Below are positions 43,802 to 52,556 of a DNA stretch of 64,000 bases, one piece after another. The notes under the pieces were generated by a model. It was not told the origin of the DNA, did no database searches, and worked only from the letters and a program-made list of their open reading frames with translations. The position numbers and the translations under genes are program-made. The DNA is from Halomonas organivorans (GTDB taxonomy: Bacteria > Pseudomonadota > Gammaproteobacteria > Pseudomonadales > Halomonadaceae): assembly GCF_014192055.1 (NCBI RefSeq), contig NZ_JACHXM010000001.1:62001-126000 (forward strand). The letters are read 5' to 3'. The first letter of the stretch is position 1. Each line of letters starts with the position of its first letter.

Positions 43802-46464
43802 ATGACATTCGCAATGAAAAGGAAAAGGGGCTAATCAGAGCCCTCATTACCGCTTTCGAGGGCCAGGAGGAGGTACCGAAAAAGGCTGATATCGAAGCTA
43901 GGGCAAGGCAGCTGGCACCTCTTCTTGGTTACGATGGCGACCTGCGTCTTGCTGTCGAGGAAGCCATGATTGCGATCGATACATGGATGGGATCCGGCGT
44001 CTCTCTGGTCGATAACGAGGTATATCATGATGAAGAATGGGTTTACAAGCGTGACATAGAATGGACCTATTCGGATGCATATGAAGGATATCTGAAGGGC
44101 GAGAAGTGGCAGCCCAGCCTCGTGCAGAAACTCAGCGACGTTGGAAGCAAGATTTTGGGGCAACTGCAGGATCCAACCAGCGAAGGATCCTGGAACCGTA
44201 GAGGACTGGTCATTGGTCATGTCCAGTCCGGGAAGACCGCGAACTACATGGGAGTCATTGCGAAGGCTGCCGATGCCGGTTACAAGTTCATCATTGTCAT
44301 CGCGGGGATTCACAACAACCTGCGCAAGCAGACGCAGGAACGGATCGATGAAGGATTCATCGGACGATCCAGTGACCCGGAAAACCGGGTCGCCATCGGC
44401 GTTGGACGAAATCGTGATTATCCCTACCCAGCCACTCTCACCAATATCAACGAGGATTTCAGCAAGAATACTGCAGCCAAGAGCGGGTGGAAAATCAATG
44501 ACTTCGGTAAGCCCATCATCCTTGTCATCAAGAAGAATGTTCGCACCCTCGAGGCTCTGCACAAATGGCTGAAGGAGCTCAATGCTCAGGGAGACGGGCG
44601 CATATCGGATGTCCCGATGCTGTTGATTGATGACGAGGCCGACAATGCATCGATCAATACGAACAAGGAGGATATCAGTCCGACCCGCACCAATGCGATG
44701 ATTCGCCGGATTCTCGGACTGTTTGCGAAGTCCTGCTATGTTGGCTACACGGCCACTCCGTTCGCAAACATCTTCATAAACCCGGATGCCTATGACGATG
44801 ATGCGCGGGATGAGCTGTTTCCTAGGGATTTCATATACTCACTGGATGCACCTAATACCTACTTTGGACCGGAAAGAGTGTTCCTCGACGAGGACTCCAG
44901 CTCGGTTGTGCTGGAGAGCATAACCGACTGTGAAGATTATCTACCCTTCTCGCACAAGAAGGATGATGCTGTTGTCGAACTTCCTCCCAGTCTCTACAGG
45001 GCGATGGATCAATTTATTGTCGCACGTGCAATCCGAAACCTGCGTGGACACTCCGGAAAGCATTGTTCGATGATGATCAACATTTCCCGCTTTGTCTCCA
45101 TACAGCAGGAAGTCAGGAACTTTATCAGTATCCGTGAAAAAAGAGTCCGAGAGGCTGTCAAGGCAAACTACATGATGCCCGAGGAGGTCTCCTCTCGAAA
45201 TCAATACATGGCAGCACTTCGGGCTGTATTCGAAAGTGAGTATTCGAGCTGCGAGTTCGAATGGAATGAAGTCAAGGCTTCTCTCATGGGGGTGTTCGAC
45301 AGCCTCCGTATCTTTGTTATCAACAGCAAGAGCGATGAGGTGCTTGATTTCAAAAAATACGAAAGGGATGGTGTCGGACTTAGCGCTATTGCCATTGGCG
45401 GGCTCAGTCTTTCACGGGGATTGACCATAGAAGGGCTGACTGTCAGCTACATGTACCGCAACACCCGAATGTATGACACGCTCATGCAAATGGGGCGTTG
45501 GTTCGGTTATCGCCCCGGTTTTGAGGATCTCTGTCGTGTTCACCTTTCCGAGGACTCGATCAATTGGTACTCACATATCGCGGAGGCATCCGAGGAACTG
45601 AGAGAGCAGATCAAACGTATGCGTCGTGATGGCATGAGCCCGAAGCAATTCGGACTTTATGTTCAGTCGCACCCAGACAGACTACTTATCACGGCTGCCA
45701 ACAAAATGCGAACGGGAGAAGAAGTTGTATTCAACCAGAATCTCACTGGCAGTATCAGAGAAATCACCTGCCTTCCGTTGGATTCGAATGTTAATACTGA
45801 AAACGAGGCTCTCATTCAGGAATTCTGGCGCTCAGGTTTCGGCAAAGAGATTGAAAAGACAAAGAAAGGTTGGTTTATTCCTGATGTAAGCGTAGACCAG
45901 ATATCTGCTTTTGTTACACGATTCCAAGTTCACTCTGGCATGGAGGTAAATAAGAAGGCCGCCTTGGATTATCTTTACGCTATATCCGAGCGGTTCCAGC
46001 ATGGTGATGTTCTCTTGATTTCCAAGAAGCCTGAAATAGCCGCTGAATTCAAGCTGGGGACTCAGCAACGTTCTGCAAAAAGTGCGACCTCCAAAGGATG
46101 GCAGTTGTCAAAACATCGTCTAGCCAGTCGCGGAGATGAAAAATTTGGTTTGACTGAAAGCCAGCTCGCTCAAGCATCAGAAGAAGCGAAGAATGACCCG
46201 AACAGCAAGGAAAACAAACCATCGGACATTCACTATCGTATTGTCAGGAAAAAGCCACTTCTGATGATTCATGTTCTTGAACCTACAGAAACGGAGCTTA
46301 TTGAATTGAAAGGAAAGCGGATCCCTGCGTTTGGCGTCAGTTTCCCAAACGGTCTTTTTGGTCCCGAGAATGAGATTAGAGTTGTTGCCAACAGTGTCTG
46401 GTTGCAGCAAATGTATGGATCGTTCGAGGATGATCCGGATGCGGAGGATGACTATGACGAGTAG
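43798..46464 (+). CDS. Z1-domain helicase-like ATPase
   Basis: An 888-residue P-loop protein with Walker A GHVQSGKT (140-147), a Walker B/DEAD-like LLIDDEAD (277-284), RRILGLFAKSCYVGYTATPFANIFINP (motif III-like TATP) and GLSLSRGLTIEGLTVSYMYRNTRMYDTLMQMGRWFGYRPGF in the Z1 domain, with QMGRW as motif VI. The SF2-like arrangement suggests ATP-driven DNA translocation or remodelling. In MZA and MORC-linked restriction systems it is the central motor or effector. It overlaps the upstream ATPase gene by 4 bases and the downstream nuclease-like gene by 11 bases. Confidence 0.9.
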   Translation: MNDIRNEKEKGLIRALITAFEGQEEVPKKADIEARARQLAPLLGYDGDLRLAVEEAMIAIDTWMGSGVSLVDNEVYHDEEWVYKRDIEWTYSDAYEGYLKGEKWQPSLVQKLSDVGSKILGQLQDPTSEGSWNRRGLVIGHVQSGKTANYMGVIAKAADAGYKFIIVIAGIHNNLRKQTQERIDEGFIGRSSDPENRVAIGVGRNRDYPYPATLTNINEDFSKNTAAKSGWKINDFGKPIILVIKKNVRTLEALHKWLKELNAQGDGRISDVPMLLIDDEADNASINTNKEDISPTRTNAMIRRILGLFAKSCYVGYTATPFANIFINPDAYDDDARDELFPRDFIYSLDAPNTYFGPERVFLDEDSSSVVLESITDCEDYLPFSHKKDDAVVELPPSLYRAMDQFIVARAIRNLRGHSGKHCSMMINISRFVSIQQEVRNFISIREKRVREAVKANYMMPEEVSSRNQYMAALRAVFESEYSSCEFEWNEVKASLMGVFDSLRIFVINSKSDEVLDFKKYERDGVGLSAIAIGGLSLSRGLTIEGLTVSYMYRNTRMYDTLMQMGRWFGYRPGFEDLCRVHLSEDSINWYSHIAEASEELREQIKRMRRDGMSPKQFGLYVQSHPDRLLITAANKMRTGEEVVFNQNLTGSIREITCLPLDSNVNTENEALIQEFWRSGFGKEIEKTKKGWFIPDVSVDQISAFVTRFQVHSGMEVNKKAALDYLYAISERFQHGDVLLISKKPEIAAEFKLGTQQRSAKSATSKGWQLSKHRLASRGDEKFGLTESQLAQASEEAKNDPNSKENKPSDIHYRIVRKKPLLMIHVLEPTETELIELKGKRIPAFGVSFPNGLFGPENEIRVVANSVWLQQMYGSFEDDPDAEDDYDE

Positions 46465-47428
46465 GATCACTCCATGGGAGCACATCGCCGAACCTCGCTC
46501 GGATTACAATGTTAGACGGGTGGCAGACACGACAGGTATACCTTTTTACTGGGGCAAGGATACTGCGGGCCGCTGTCTTCTTATCATTGAACTCGAGGGT
46601 GACCACACCGCGCAATACCGGCGTGACGTAACCCGGCTGAATGGAATCAGTGTCGACCTTCGCAATGGTGACAATGAAAGCCAGCAGCGTCTCGTACTGG
46701 CACTTTCACGGAATATCGATAGTGACCTTTTCCTTGGACTGTGTGAAACGCTGATCTCCAGTCTGGCGTCTGTGACGGACTCCACCATCGCGCTGTCCGT
46801 TACTCTTCAACACCTGAAGCGGTGGAAGGCCTTTCTCGCAGGGAAGAAGGCGAGGCTGCTGACGAACGAAGAGATTCGTGGTCTATTTGCTGAACTCTAT
46901 GTTCTACGTCAACTTTACCTGCACAGACTGACGCAGGATGAGGCTATCGATGCGTGGTGTGGGGCCGACGACTCACATCAGGATTTCATTTTGGGTAACG
47001 TTGCCATAGAAGTGAAGTCCCTTTCCGGTCGCGAGAGGAGCAGTGTTCGCATATCTTCCGAGGATCAGCTGGAAGCATTGGTGGACAGCCTGTTTCTGAT
47101 GACAGTGCGCCTGATCGATATGCCAGATGCAGAATCGGCACGTTCGCTGAACGACATGGTTGCATTGATTGAGCAGGAACTTATTACTGCCGAGGCAATT
47201 GAAAAATTCTCCGACAAGATTGCCGGTTGTGGGTACGCTGCTCTGGCGGACTATGACAGACCACGTTTCACTGTTGGTAGTACCAATGGATACACGGTTA
47301 CAGAACAGTTTCCCCGGCTAATCCGTTCTCGGATACCACAGGGTCTGTCCCATGTGGCCTATGACATTCAATTGGAGGCAATTGCTCCATTTTCTTGTGA
47401 AGATATCGAAATATTCGGGAGGCCCTGA
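46454..47428 (+). CDS. PD-(D/E)XK nuclease-like protein (DUF4420 type)
   Basis: A 324-residue protein. The putative nuclease core is GLFAELYVLRQLYL (Glu147), then DSHQDFILGNVAIEVKSLSG, giving Asp177 and Glu186-x-Lys188 as a complete D...ExK site. The N-terminal DITPWEHIAE-like region and the C-terminal GYAALADYDRPRFTVGSTNGYTVTEQFPRLIRS match the PD-(D/E)XK motif proteins of DUF4420 found with Z1 and AIPR genes. It is probably the DNA-cutting subunit. The start with GGAGG six bases upstream lies inside the end of the Z1 gene, and the next gene begins directly after its stop. Confidence 0.82.
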   Translation: MTSRITPWEHIAEPRSDYNVRRVADTTGIPFYWGKDTAGRCLLIIELEGDHTAQYRRDVTRLNGISVDLRNGDNESQQRLVLALSRNIDSDLFLGLCETLISSLASVTDSTIALSVTLQHLKRWKAFLAGKKARLLTNEEIRGLFAELYVLRQLYLHRLTQDEAIDAWCGADDSHQDFILGNVAIEVKSLSGRERSSVRISSEDQLEALVDSLFLMTVRLIDMPDAESARSLNDMVALIEQELITAEAIEKFSDKIAGCGYAALADYDRPRFTVGSTNGYTVTEQFPRLIRSRIPQGLSHVAYDIQLEAIAPFSCEDIEIFGRP

Positions 47429-49495
47429 TTGGAGATCACGACCGCAGAATTCCTCCACGATTTCCACCAAGAACTTCTGGCCGGTGCCGAGGCAAATGGC
47501 AGATTTCAGCTTTCCGAGTTCATGGAGACCGTTGCGAATGAACTTATCGAAACCGGGGTCACAGAAGGCTTTGAGCTCTGCCACTTCCGTGCGAAACGTG
47601 GAATGCGTGTGGATGGATATTGGTTTGACGACGAGGGTATCCTAGATCTCTTTGTTGCTGACTATGAATCCCGAGATGATCTGGCATCCCTGACCAAGAC
47701 AGATGTTGATACTACATTCAAGCGAGTTGAGAATTTCTTTGAGGCCAGTATCAGCAAGGGGTTGGCAGCCGATCTGGAACTCACGTCACCGGAATATGGC
47801 CTTGCTAGACAAATTACTGATCGAAAGGGAGCAATTCGTCGACTCAGGCTGACCCTTTTTTCCGAGCGCTCGCTGAGTGAAAGGATCAAGGAGCTTCCCG
47901 ACTCGGTTGTGGCGGACATTCCCGTGACCTATCAAATCTGGGATATCTCCCGCCTTCATCGCCAGAGAAGCTCGCGTAGCCACAAGGAACCTCTCGATCT
48001 CGATTTCGAGCAGATGTTCGGATCGGGTATCTCCTGTCTGCCGGCTCACTTGGGAGACAAAGCTTATCAGTCCTATCTGACTGTCATGCCGGCGGAGGTC
48101 CTCGCATCACTTTACGAAAGATTCGGTGCGCGACTGCTCGAACAAAACGTGAGGACATTCCTTCAGGCTCGGGGTACAGTAAACAAGGGCATAAGGGCAA
48201 CGATATTGAATGAACCGGGAATGTTCTTTTCCTATAACAACGGTATCACGGCGACCGCGCAGAGCGTCGAGACCAATATGACGGATTCCGGGCTTGCAAT
48301 AACAAGAGTTATCGATCTTCAGATAGTCAATGGTGGCCAGACAACTGCCTCGCTGTTCCATACGCGGAGGCGTGACAAGGCAGATTTGTCACAGATATTC
48401 GTTCAAATGAAACTTTCCGTCATCGATAGTCAGAACAGCGAAGCTGTAGTCCCGAAAATCTCCGAGTATGCGAACACCCAAAACCGAGTGAACGCTGCGG
48501 ACTTCTTTTCCAACCACCCATTCCATATCCGTATGGAAGGATTCTCCAGGCGCATCTGGGCACCTGCCAAGAACGGTGCACAGCGTGAGACCAAGTGGTT
48601 CTACGAACGAGCGCGCGGCCAGTACGCCGATGCTCAGTCGAAGCTCACACCCAGCGAACAGCGTCGCTTCAAGGCAGAGAACCCCAAACCACAGATGTTC
48701 ACGAAAACCGACTTGGCAAAGTTCGAGAACGTTTGGGATGATCACCCACGATATGTAAATCTAGGTGCCCAGAAAAACTTCGCTCAGTATGCCCATCGCA
48801 TCGGTCGTGAATGGGAAAAATCCTCCGACAGTTTCAATGAACACTACTTCAAGCGTTCGGTTGCGCGAGGATTGATCTTTCGTGCTACCGAGCGGCTGGT
48901 ATCAACACAGCCTTGGTACAAGGGAGGATATCGCGCCAACATCGTCGCCTATACGCTTGCGGTGCTGAGCGAGATCACAAAGCGAAAAAAGGGACACCTT
49001 GATTTTCTACGTATATGGAATGAGCAAGGTATCGACGCTGTCATGGACAGCGTGCTTTCAATCGTTTCCTGTGTGGTGAATGAGGAAATTACCCGGCCCC
49101 CAGATGGCATCTCAAACATCTCGGAGTGGTGCAAGAAGGAAGCTTGCTGGGACCGGATTCAGGGCCGGACGGTCGAGATCGAAAAGAGACTTCCATCCGA
49201 GTTCTACTCTCAACTCGTGTCTTCCGATGAGCAGGCAGCGGAAGTGCGAACCGCAAGGCAGACCCAGAGGATCGACAACGGTATCGAAGCCCAGCGACAG
49301 GTGCTGGCTGTCCCTGCCGAAAAGTGGAGTCGTCTTCATGGGAGGCTTATTGAGAAGGCGCTTCTTACCCCGAAGGAGATCGGGATTCTCAAGATAGCCA
49401 TGCAGATTCCGGAAAAAATCCCCACTGAGAAGCAATGCACGGTACTGCTTGGTATCCTTGAAAAAGGGCGGACAGAAGGAATTGTTGCCGACTGA
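47429..49495 (+). CDS. AIPR-family abortive-infection protein
   Basis: A 688-residue protein with the AIPR signatures FFSYNNGITATAQSV, IDLQIVNGGQTTASLFH and KISEYANTQNRVNAADFFSNHPFH, between about 265 and 375. AIPR (PF10592) proteins are tied to phage resistance by abortive infection, but their activity is unknown. The N-terminal 60 residues resemble a restriction-enzyme-like segment. Translation starts at TTG immediately after the preceding stop, with GGGAGG six bases upstream and no ATG nearby. It closes the four-gene operon. Confidence 0.88.
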   Translation: MEITTAEFLHDFHQELLAGAEANGRFQLSEFMETVANELIETGVTEGFELCHFRAKRGMRVDGYWFDDEGILDLFVADYESRDDLASLTKTDVDTTFKRVENFFEASISKGLAADLELTSPEYGLARQITDRKGAIRRLRLTLFSERSLSERIKELPDSVVADIPVTYQIWDISRLHRQRSSRSHKEPLDLDFEQMFGSGISCLPAHLGDKAYQSYLTVMPAEVLASLYERFGARLLEQNVRTFLQARGTVNKGIRATILNEPGMFFSYNNGITATAQSVETNMTDSGLAITRVIDLQIVNGGQTTASLFHTRRRDKADLSQIFVQMKLSVIDSQNSEAVVPKISEYANTQNRVNAADFFSNHPFHIRMEGFSRRIWAPAKNGAQRETKWFYERARGQYADAQSKLTPSEQRRFKAENPKPQMFTKTDLAKFENVWDDHPRYVNLGAQKNFAQYAHRIGREWEKSSDSFNEHYFKRSVARGLIFRATERLVSTQPWYKGGYRANIVAYTLAVLSEITKRKKGHLDFLRIWNEQGIDAVMDSVLSIVSCVVNEEITRPPDGISNISEWCKKEACWDRIQGRTVEIEKRLPSEFYSQLVSSDEQAAEVRTARQTQRIDNGIEAQRQVLAVPAEKWSRLHGRLIEKALLTPKEIGILKIAMQIPEKIPTEKQCTVLLGILEKGRTEGIVAD

Positions 49496-49797
49496 CCGGA
49501 TGGCCAACATACTCACTTACTACGCTTTTCCATACTTCGGCCATCTGATGCCAAGAGATATCAAGATACTGATAAAGTAACCAAGCTGGGCAACCTCGTC
49601 CCCAAGGCTTTCTTCAGGGCGAGGTTCCGATTCAGATTCCACGTGCTGGTCCTGCAAGGCTGCCGTGGTGAACAAACCACTCTGACCTGGCTGTTGAAGA
49701 CATCTCAGTCAAAACACTAGCATATAGAGAAATTGTCTCTTTCAGATCCCCGCCATCTCATACATACTATAATAAACATAGAAAAAGGAGATGAAAG
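49496..49797 (+). other. Gene-free spacer after the AIPR gene, with promoter for the small gene
   Basis: No gene is seen in these roughly 300 bases. An imperfect hairpin (AACCTCG...CGAGGTT, 49592-49627) could end the four-gene operon. A clear -10 element TATAAT (49768-49773) and a strong ribosome site AAAAAGGAGATGAAAG precede the next gene, so that gene has its own promoter. Confidence 0.5.
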
Positions 49798-50154
49798 ATG
49801 AACAGAAACCATTGTGAACCCCCTTCTTTTGAAACCATCAACTGCATCCTCGTCACCCGGCTAAAATCAGCAGAACAACTGATAAAAAAAGATATCGACA
49901 ATGGGGTTATCAGTGTTGAAGACACAGCATCATTCGAGAGCCTTCACCAAGCAACCGACCCGAATTGCTATATTTGCGTTGATAGCGAACCTGCCACAAG
50001 TATGGAGAAAGAGCACCTTTCCTCTTATGGAGTCGAGGATTGGATAGAATATTGGCAAACATTAATAGAGATTGTAGACGCTTGGCTACGAGCAGGAATG
50101 AACGACAACATTCTCAACCACTTAGACGATGAGATATTGATAAAGCGCTTCTGA
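49798..50154 (+). CDS. Small unknown low-GC protein between AIPR and methyltransferase
   Basis: A 118-residue acidic protein without membrane segments or signal peptide. It reads FETINCILVTRLKSAEQLIKKDIDNGVISVEDTASFESLHQATDPNCYIC near the N-terminus and WIEYWQTLIEIVDAWLRAGMNDNILNHLDDEILI at the end. No family is recognised. Its composition is the most AT-rich in the window, and it has its own TATAAT and a very strong ribosome site, so it is a real gene. It runs convergently to the methyltransferase gene with only 10 bases between stops. It may be a modulator, inhibitor or immunity factor of the surrounding system, or a passenger. Confidence 0.6.
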   Translation: MNRNHCEPPSFETINCILVTRLKSAEQLIKKDIDNGVISVEDTASFESLHQATDPNCYICVDSEPATSMEKEHLSSYGVEDWIEYWQTLIEIVDAWLRAGMNDNILNHLDDEILIKRF

Positions 50155-50164
50155 CCAGCCGATT

Positions 50165-51877
50165 CTAGACCGTCCGACTGAGTAAAGCCCTCTCTTTCTC
50201 TACCTCTTCACCAACAACATTACCGGCCTGATTCACAAGGCGCATGACCTTTTCAGCAATTTTAGCAGCCAAGAGCGGCGGCACAGCATTGCCGACTTGA
50301 ACATACTGCTCCGTTCTATTTCCTTCGAAATAGTAGTCATCAGGAAAGGTCTGCAGTCTTGCAGCTTCACGCACAGTCAGACTTCGGCATTGGTGCGGAT
50401 CGTAATGGATAAAGTAGTGCCCGTCCTTCGAGATATGGCTCGTGATCGTCTTTGAAGGTTGACTCTCAATCACCACCTTGAAGCGATCAGCAAACTTGCC
50501 AGATTTCCAGTTCACATGCATAGGGGCCAAGTAGTCGAGATAGATCTCCTTGGTTCCTATTGGAGAATGTCCCACGATCTTGGCAAAGGTCGCGCAGTAG
50601 AGGTATCTGGCCAGATCCTCCTCCATGTGGCTTCTGGCTTCATGATTGTACCATAAGCCTTTTATATTCGGTTCCTGAGCACCGTGATACCACTCCTCGA
50701 GCGGTGAAGTCGGCCTAATGGCTCTTGGCTCAGCTACGGGCTCATGGCGACGACTAAGCCCCTCACGTGGTGTTTTTGCTATGCCGTGAAGCTCCGCTGC
50801 AATTTTCCTTATAACGTCTTGATTTATATGTTCACTTTTGTGCTCAAGAAGCTCTTCTGCAACACGAGTCGCTACGCGCTTGATCGCAGTATACCAAGCT
50901 TCATCACTGTCGTTTCGGCTCAGCCCGCTACGTAATGGTGGCAGATCCTTGAGGACTCTCCTGACGGTCACCTTGTCCTCATCTTCAACCTTCACCATAC
51001 GTAACTGGCGGGCCATGGCCGGGGCTCCAACTCGGGTCACGATATCGTTTCTCACCCCGACCAAGATGACTCGGTGACGAGCCTGCGGTATACCGTGATC
51101 TTCGGCCTTGATCACGAATGCATTGTACTCTTCCTCATCGAGCTGCTTTGGTGAGAAGAGCCCTTTCTCCTTCGGGAAATAGACGCTCTCATCTTCGAGC
51201 GAGAAGATTGTGTAACCGTCTTCCCTGTACGCCGGCACGACAACTCCCTCTTGGCCTGTTGCCTTGGTAGGATCATGCAGGTCATTGAGTATCTGGCCAA
51301 AGATTTTTTCCCGGCCCACCCGGGATGTCAGTATTCCTCTGACATTCTCCATGACAAAGATAGCCGGCCTGTACTTGGCGATGACATCAAGATATTCTCG
51401 GTACAGGAAGTGGCGGTTGTCTTCTTCGGGACTATAGTTTTTCTTGCCTCGATTCCTGACACGCCCTACGACAGAATAGGCCTGACAGGGTGGCCCGCCA
51501 ATGAGAACCCAGTCACGGGTAACATCGAGCTCTGAGTTGAGGCGGTCTTCTAAAGCATGGTTGCCTGCCGCACCGCCAAGCTCAAGTTGTAGCGCTTCAT
51601 GCTCAGCCTGTTTCCACAGATCCTTGGCTTCCCGCCGTTCCGAGGGATGCTCCCCCCCGTTCAGGTAATCAAAATAGCCCCTCATGCTACGCCCGCTATC
51701 CTGCAGCAAGCGGTAGAAGGCACGCAGTGTCAATGTCCTATGGGCCGGCCTTTCCTTCTCTACCGATACCAGCGTTCTGAATACTCGGTGCCCATCCTCG
51801 TCTCGAACAGAGTTGAAGCCTTCTCCCAAGCCACCAGGACCAGCAAATAGATCCACTACCTGTATCGGTTTACTCAT
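50165..51877 (-). CDS. dcm: DNA (cytosine-5) methyltransferase
   Basis: A 570-residue enzyme with all core motifs: I DLFAGPGGLGEGF, IV GGPPCQAYSVVG (catalytic Cys131), VI ENVRG, VIII QARHRVILVGVR, IX EAARLQTFPDDY and X VQVGNAVPPLLA. The target-recognition part (about residues 305-470) is long and unfamiliar, so the methylated sequence cannot be predicted. The enzyme marks host DNA, presumably protecting it from the adjacent restriction-like operon. Vsr, 53 bases away and divergent, repairs the T:G mismatches caused by 5-methylcytosine deamination. The open frame extends 26 codons further upstream, but MSKPIQVVDLFAG is the natural start. Confidence 0.93.
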   Translation of the reverse strand: MSKPIQVVDLFAGPGGLGEGFNSVRDEDGHRVFRTLVSVEKERPAHRTLTLRAFYRLLQDSGRSMRGYFDYLNGGEHPSERREAKDLWKQAEHEALQLELGGAAGNHALEDRLNSELDVTRDWVLIGGPPCQAYSVVGRVRNRGKKNYSPEEDNRHFLYREYLDVIAKYRPAIFVMENVRGILTSRVGREKIFGQILNDLHDPTKATGQEGVVVPAYREDGYTIFSLEDESVYFPKEKGLFSPKQLDEEEYNAFVIKAEDHGIPQARHRVILVGVRNDIVTRVGAPAMARQLRMVKVEDEDKVTVRRVLKDLPPLRSGLSRNDSDEAWYTAIKRVATRVAEELLEHKSEHINQDVIRKIAAELHGIAKTPREGLSRRHEPVAEPRAIRPTSPLEEWYHGAQEPNIKGLWYNHEARSHMEEDLARYLYCATFAKIVGHSPIGTKEIYLDYLAPMHVNWKSGKFADRFKVVIESQPSKTITSHISKDGHYFIHYDPHQCRSLTVREAARLQTFPDDYYFEGNRTEQYVQVGNAVPPLLAAKIAEKVMRLVNQAGNVVGEEVEKERALLSRTV

Positions 51878-51930
51878 TGTTCGAATAACCTGAAAGGAGA
51901 CGACAACCGGACGACGCAGGAGTCTTCTTG

Positions 51931-52389
51931 ATGACAGATGTGGTCGACAAGACAACTCGCTCGAGGATGATGAGCCGCATTCGCGGGAAGCACACCAAGC
52001 CGGAGCTGCTTCTCCGTAGGTTCCTTCATCACCGCGGATACCGATTCCGGCTGCATCGCAATGACCTGCCCGGTGCGCCGGACCTCGTCTTGCCTCGATA
52101 TTCCCTCGCCATCTTCGTCAATGGCTGCTTCTGGCACCGGCATTCCAGCTGTTTCTACGCAACGACACCGTCCACCAGAGTCGCATTCTGGCAGGAAAAG
52201 TTCAGCATCAATGTCGAACGGGACCGTCGTAACCACAAAGACCTCATGTATCTCGACTGGCGTGTCCTAGTAGTATGGGAATGTGGTTTCAAGCACAGCT
52301 CGGATCGTTTCACCGAAATCCCTGTGCTGATCGAGGGTGTCAACCAGTATCAGGAATGGCCAGCCGTCCCTCCCAGAACCTGCCGATAG
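51931..52389 (+). CDS. vsr: Very short patch repair endonuclease Vsr
   Basis: A 152-residue mismatch endonuclease with MSRIRGKHTKPELLLRRFLHHRGYRFRLH, LPGAPDLVLPRYSLAIFVNGCFWHRH and INVERDRRNHKDLMYLDWRVLVVWECGFK. Asp51, Phe62, Trp68, His69 and His71 fall at the same numbers as the active-site and mismatch-wedge residues of E. coli Vsr. It nicks 5-prime of the T in T:G mismatches at methylated sites. A GGAG site nine bases before the ATG was used; a TTG one codon earlier is possible. It pairs with the divergent dcm and is the right edge of the island. Confidence 0.94.
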   Translation: MTDVVDKTTRSRMMSRIRGKHTKPELLLRRFLHHRGYRFRLHRNDLPGAPDLVLPRYSLAIFVNGCFWHRHSSCFYATTPSTRVAFWQEKFSINVERDRRNHKDLMYLDWRVLVVWECGFKHSSDRFTEIPVLIEGVNQYQEWPAVPPRTCR

Positions 52390-52556
52390 CCGGCTGGATC
52401 ATGATTACTGTATATGCATACAAGACTTTTCGCCAACCAGATCCTGGTTCCGCTCCTTGATCAGCGCGCCATCATACCAGGTCGCGCACTGTATTTCAGG
52501 TTCGGGTTCGAGATAGCCTGGAAGAGAATGCGCGAAGTATGGCCGGGCCGCCTCAG
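52390..52556 (-). other. Right border of the island with an orphan open frame
   Basis: Between Vsr and the next host gene, the minus strand carries an open frame of about 50 codons without a good start. It reads ARPYFAHSLPGYLEPEPEIQ and closes at 52405. It overlaps the end of the following gene in another frame. I cannot assign it. It may be the tail of a gene cut by the island junction. Confidence 0.3.

Larger units (their letters stand above)
42326..52389. other. Defence island: MZA-like operon plus Dcm/Vsr
   Basis: A block of lower-GC genes inserted between GC-rich host genes. It contains GHKL ATPase, Z1 ATPase, PD-(D/E)XK protein, AIPR protein, a small unknown gene, C5-methyltransferase and Vsr. 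The left side abuts a broken TPP-riboswitch locus, and the right side abuts a short orphan segment before the next host gene. No integrase, transposase or tRNA was seen, so the mode of entry is unknown. Confidence 0.8.

Noticed and set aside
42326..52389. Island as a prophage or integrative element with its own integrase
   Set aside because: No integrase, transposase, structural phage gene, tRNA or flanking direct repeat could be recognised.
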